Shown one piece after another: positions 14,306-16,466 of a stretch of 16,466 bases of DNA. The number at the start of each line of letters is the position of its first letter. Position 1 is the first letter of the stretch. Where the stretch lies: the NCBI GenBank assembly GCA_964610205.1, contig CAZSVI010000085.1:1-16466 (forward strand), read 5' to 3'. The notes beneath the pieces are model-generated. The model worked only from the letters and a program-made list of their open reading frames with translations, did not search any database and had not been told where the DNA came from. The position numbers and the translations under genes are program-made. The stretch comes from CAZSVI01 sp964610205 (lineage in GTDB: Bacteria; Bacillota; Clostridia; DSM-8532).

Positions 14306-15649
14306 TCAGGTATGTTCTTCGAAAAGATCTTCTTTTACTTCTGAAAGATCTTCTTTTACTTCTGAAAGATCTTCTTTTACTTCTAATTCCTCTAATTCCT
14401 CTGATTCCTCTGATTCCTCTGATTCCTCTGATTCCTCTGATTCATATATATCTTTTGTTTCATCGAATATTTCCAATTCATCCCCTTCATCCGTATTGTC
14501 AGCTTCATCAACTATATTGTCGATAAACAGAATGTCTGACAGGGTTTCTTCTTCATCCTCGGATATATCCTCCTGGTTTTCGGTATTATAGTTTAGTAAT
14601 TCCTGCTCTATCTGAGCCCTTAGCTGTGATTCACTCTTTATATCAATTTTCCAGCCTGTTAATTTGGCTGCCAGCCTCGCATTCTGTCCCTCCTTGCCGA
14701 TAGCAAGTGAAAGCTGAAAATCCGGAACAATTACCCTTGCGACCTTGTTTTCATCATCCACATCGACACGTACTACTTTGGCAGGGCTTAAACTGCTGGA
14801 AATATACTCCTGAGGGTTACTGCTCCATTTTATAACATCCAGCATTTCCCCCCTCAATTCATCCACTATTGCCCGAATCCGGCTTCCTTTCTGCCCAACA
14901 CAGGCCCCTACGGGATCCACATTTTCATTTTTTGAAAAAATAGCGATTTTTGTTCTGGACCCGGCTTCACGCGCTATGGTTTTTATTTCAACCGTTCCAT
15001 CATGAATTTCGGGCACTTCAAGTTCAAGAAGCCTCTTTACCAGCCCCGGGTGTGTTCTGGATATAAAAATCTGCGGGTTTTTACTGGTCTTCTTAACATT
15101 GATGACATATGCCTTTATTCTATCATGAATATTATATTTTTCACCTGGTGTCTGTTCACCAGGAGGTAAGATTGCCTCCGCACGTCCAAGATCGACAATT
15201 ACGTTTTTTCTGTCAAACCGGCTGATAACACCCGAAACAATATCCTCTTCCTTATTGGAGAATTCTTCAAAAATAATACCGCGTTCGGCTTCGCGAATAC
15301 GCTGCATAACAACCTGCTTTGCTGTCTGAGCCGCAATTCTGCCAAATTTTCGGGGTGTTACCTCAACTTCCACCATATCTCCAATCTCAAAATCAGCACC
15401 AAATTTGTTTGCCTGTTCCAGTGAAAGTTCCGCTGAAGGATCAGTTATCTCCTCAACAATATTTTTCAAGGCAAAAACACGCACATCTCCCGTCAAACGA
15501 TCAATATATACTTCCACATTCTGTGCGGATCCATAATTCCGTTTGTATGCCGTTATCAAGGCAATCTCGATAGCCTCAATAAGAATTTCTTTATGAATAC
15601 CCTTTTCTTTTTCAATCTGCTCCAAGGCATGAATTAATTCGGCACTCAT
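14306..15649 (-). CDS. nusA: Transcription termination/antitermination factor NusA with acidic repeat tail
   Basis: 447 residues; Bacillota NusA is usually about 370. The N-terminal RNA polymerase-binding domain (1-125), S1 domain (about 135-200), KH1 with VGACVGQKGSRIR (247-259) and KH2 with LAIGKEGQNARLAAKLTGW (315-333) are all complete. NusA binds the elongating polymerase, slows it at pauses and stimulates intrinsic termination. Residues about 355-447 form an added, strongly acidic tail built from ESE/SEE triplets and three EVKEDLS heptads, encoded by near-perfect DNA repeats. It is not the folded AR1/AR2 of E. coli NusA. The ATG at 15649 has GGGAGG upstream and begins 13 bp after the rimP stop. 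Confidence 0.97.
   Translation of the reverse strand: MSAELIHALEQIEKEKGIHKEILIEAIEIALITAYKRNYGSAQNVEVYIDRLTGDVRVFALKNIVEEITDPSAELSLEQANKFGADFEIGDMVEVEVTPRKFGRIAAQTAKQVVMQRIREAERGIIFEEFSNKEEDIVSGVISRFDRKNVIVDLGRAEAILPPGEQTPGEKYNIHDRIKAYVINVKKTSKNPQIFISRTHPGLVKRLLELEVPEIHDGTVEIKTIAREAGSRTKIAIFSKNENVDPVGACVGQKGSRIRAIVDELRGEMLDVIKWSSNPQEYISSSLSPAKVVRVDVDDENKVARVIVPDFQLSLAIGKEGQNARLAAKLTGWKIDIKSESQLRAQIEQELLNYNTENQEDISEDEEETLSDILFIDNIVDEADNTDEGDELEIFDETKDIYESEESEESEESEESEELEELEVKEDLSEVKEDLSEVKEDLFEEHT
14323..14385 (-). repeat. Three tandem 21-bp repeats in the 3' end of nusA
   Basis: The plus-strand unit AAAGATCTTCTTTTACTTCT plus G occurs at 14323-14343 and 14344-14364, and once more at 14365-14385 with only the last base changed. 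The unit codes a seven-residue block, SEVKEDL, in the NusA tail. Near-identity at silent positions points to recent slippage expansion. Confidence 0.9.
14385..14443 (-). repeat. Six to seven tandem 9-bp repeats in the 3' end of nusA
   Basis: The plus-strand unit GATTCCTCT (AATTCCTCT in the first two copies) is repeated six times from 14385, with a partial GATTC at 14439-14443. It codes the ESE/SEE/LEE triplets of the NusA tail. Copy number may vary between strains. Confidence 0.9.
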
Positions 15650-15662
15650 TGCTCTAGCCTCC

Positions 15663-16127
15663 CTAAATTAAAATCACCCGGTTAATTTTAGAAATAACTT
15701 CCAACGGGTATGTTTTCTTATCATTATCGTCAGTTACAACTGTAACTGTTTCTTCGTCAAACGCATCCAGCACACCTTTTACTGTTTTGCAACCGTCTAT
15801 AGACTTATATAATTTTATTTGTACTGTGTGTCCAATAGCTTTCTCGTAGTCCCTTACTGTTTTAAAAGCCCTTTCAACACCAGGCGAGGATACTTCGAAA
15901 ATATACGATTGCGCAATTGGATCAATCTCATCCAATTTTTCTCCAAGGGGTTTATTTACCAATTCGCAATCATTCAGTGTAACCCCGCCTTCCTTATCAA
16001 TATAGACCTTCAAATACCAGTTGGGGCCCTCCCTGAAATATTCCACGTCCACCAATTCAAGGCCCATATTCTCCACAATTGGTCTCGCAAGCTCTCTTAC
16101 AATATCTGTAACATTACTGTATGTCAT
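15663..16127 (-). CDS. rimP: Ribosome maturation factor RimP
   Basis: 154 residues from the ATG at 16127, chosen over an in-frame GTG at 16151 because GGAGG lies nine bases before the ATG and the family is about 150 long. The N-terminal alpha/beta domain has LVDVEYFREGPNWYLKVYID and the hallmark YIFEVSSPGVERAF (about 93-106); the C-terminal SH3-like domain ends with the YPLEVISKINRVILI strand. RimP binds the 30S subunit for uS12 and late-head assembly. It is the first gene of the translation operon, as in most bacteria, and sits behind a long structured leader. Confidence 0.95.
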   Translation of the reverse strand: MTYSNVTDIVRELARPIVENMGLELVDVEYFREGPNWYLKVYIDKEGGVTLNDCELVNKPLGEKLDEIDPIAQSYIFEVSSPGVERAFKTVRDYEKAIGHTVQIKLYKSIDGCKTVKGVLDAFDEETVTVVTDDNDKKTYPLEVISKINRVILI

Positions 16128-16218
16128 ATTTAAAGCCCTCCGTAAACACACTCATAATCTTCCCGTACAAAAAATCTCTGCTCAGATATTTTGTGCAAGA
16201 AAATTTTATTTACTATAT

Positions 16219-16236
16219 CCGTCATCACCGTGACGG
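16219..16236. repeat. Inverted repeat in the rimP leader
   Basis: CCGTCA, a six-base loop TCACCG and TGACGG form a 6-bp GC-rich hairpin. No T-run follows on the minus strand, so it may be a pause hairpin or a partner of another structure rather than a terminator. Confidence 0.55.
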
Positions 16237-16254
16237 TTTTGTGTACAAAACAAA

Positions 16255-16275
16255 GGATTTGACAAGGTCAAATCC
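16255..16275 (-). terminator. Terminator-like hairpin with interrupted T-tract in the rimP leader
   Basis: On the minus strand GGATTTGAC, a three-base loop CTT and GTCAAATCC form a perfect 9-bp stem followed by TTTGTTTTGT. The interrupted T-tract is the kind of weak terminator that depends on NusA in Bacillota, which would fit feedback on the nusA operon. The dependence on NusA is inference. Confidence 0.55.
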
Positions 16276-16307
16276 AGTAATACAGCATTGTAGCAAGCTG
16301 GCCGATA

Positions 16308-16324
16308 AGGACAAATTTTGTCCT
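16308..16324. repeat. Short palindrome in the rimP leader
   Basis: AGGACAAATTTTGTCCT is a near-perfect palindrome (AGGACA and TGTCCT around AAATT). It could form a small hairpin in the leader RNA or be a protein-binding site on DNA. Confidence 0.5.
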
Positions 16325-16350
16325 GAACTATAAACAGGATTAGGTATAAC

Positions 16351-16381
16351 AAAATGCAAAGAGTGGGACAACCCACTCTTT
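16351..16381 (-). terminator. Strong intrinsic terminator hairpin at the start of the rimP leader
   Basis: AAAGAGTGGG (16358-16367), a four-base loop and CCCACTCTTT (16372-16381) form a perfect 10-bp stem. On the minus strand it is followed by GCATTTTGTT. It lies only about 25 bases after the predicted transcription start, so it is either an attenuator of the operon, the end of a short RNA, or a terminator of an upstream gene beyond the window. Confidence 0.75.
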
Positions 16382-16411
16382 CCGTAAAACTAACCATCAA
16401 AGACCATGATC

Positions 16412-16440
16412 ATTATATCATGGAACATTTTACATTGCAA
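16412..16440 (-). promoter_or_regulatory. Sigma-A promoter of the rimP-nusA-infB operon
   Basis: On the minus strand TTGCAA (16440-16435) is followed after exactly 17 bases by a perfect TATAAT (16417-16412). Initiation would be near 16405. It is the best promoter match in the window and the only one seen upstream of rimP. Confidence 0.75.
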
Positions 16441-16466
16441 TTATTTTTAAAAAAAACTTACTTCTC

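Larger units (their letters stand above)
16128..16405 (-). promoter_or_regulatory. Long structured leader of the rimP-nusA operon
   Basis: The stretch of about 280 bp between the promoter and rimP has no gene I can support. It holds four inverted repeats listed separately: 16351-16381, 16308-16324, 16255-16275 and 16219-16236. A short frame from ATG at 16155 (13 codons) overlaps the rimP start and has a weak GGGAAG site; I would not call it a gene. Terminator-like hairpins downstream of a promoter and upstream of nusA suggest transcription attenuation. Confidence 0.5.

Noticed and set aside
14385..14443. Short regularly spaced repeats considered as a CRISPR array
   Set aside because: The units are contiguous 9-mers without spacers and lie in frame inside nusA.
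14289..14591. Plus-strand frames coding Ser- or Leu-rich repeats
   Set aside because: They are antisense translations of the nusA tail repeats, not genes.
16114..16155. 13-codon frame overlapping the rimP start
   Set aside because: Only a weak GGGAAG site precedes it, and it overlaps the strong rimP ribosome binding site; there is no structure that would make it a control element.
16206..16400. Minus-strand 64-codon frame upstream of rimP
   Set aside because: It runs through two perfect terminator-like hairpins and has no ribosome binding site; the region is better read as a leader.
16441..16466. T-run on the minus strand at the window edge
   Set aside because: It may be the tail of an upstream gene's terminator, but the hairpin arms are not both in the window, so it cannot be called.

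Overview
The window looks like a chromosomal segment from a spore-forming Clostridia member (Bacillota). Evidence is a full-length Spo0A, the Gram-positive translation operon rimP-nusA-ylxR-ylxQ-infB-rbfA-nrnA-truB-ribF with nrnA between rbfA and truB as is common in Clostridia, strong AGGAGG-type ribosome binding sites, and many GTG/TTG starts. A remnant of a GH95-like glycoside hydrolase hints at a plant-polymer-degrading lineage; that is inference and I cannot name the species. Every gene I can support lies on the minus strand, so transcription runs from high to low coordinates.

Right end to centre (16466 to 6747): a good sigma-A promoter (TTGCAA, 17 nt, TATAAT) opens a leader of about 280 nt with four hairpins, two of them terminator-like. 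The operon follows: ribosome maturation factor RimP, elongation factor NusA with a repeat-built acidic tail, YlxR, the L7Ae-like YlxQ, a very long IF2 with about 570 residues of charged, partly Arg/Gly/Asn-rich linker, RbfA, the DHH nuclease/phosphatase NrnA, tRNA pseudouridine synthase TruB and the FAD-synthesis enzyme RibF. Several genes overlap or nearly abut, which suggests one transcript and translational coupling. Together they link transcription elongation, 30S maturation, initiation, tRNA modification and short-RNA turnover.

Centre (6746 to 3490): a class B penicillin-binding protein follows ribF across a 125-bp gap. The gap holds a long hairpin with a T-run whose 3' arm contains the ribosome binding site of the PBP gene. 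A possible 11-codon leader peptide starts in its loop and overlaps the PBP start codon. Next comes an ATGA-coupled pair, a PspC-domain membrane protein and a LiaF-like membrane protein, probably for envelope-stress sensing, closed by a terminator-like inverted repeat.

Left part (3489 to 1): spo0A has its own sigma-A-type promoter and a clear terminator, and is not next to spoIVB. A 95-bp GC-rich structured element of unknown class then precedes a YtqB/MnmM-type tRNA methyltransferase. After that, about 650 bp of decaying sequence holds a glycoside hydrolase remnant and an unrecognised remnant. The window ends inside a DUF401 (COG1906) multi-spanning membrane protein. No tRNA, rRNA, complete mobile element or CRISPR array was seen.
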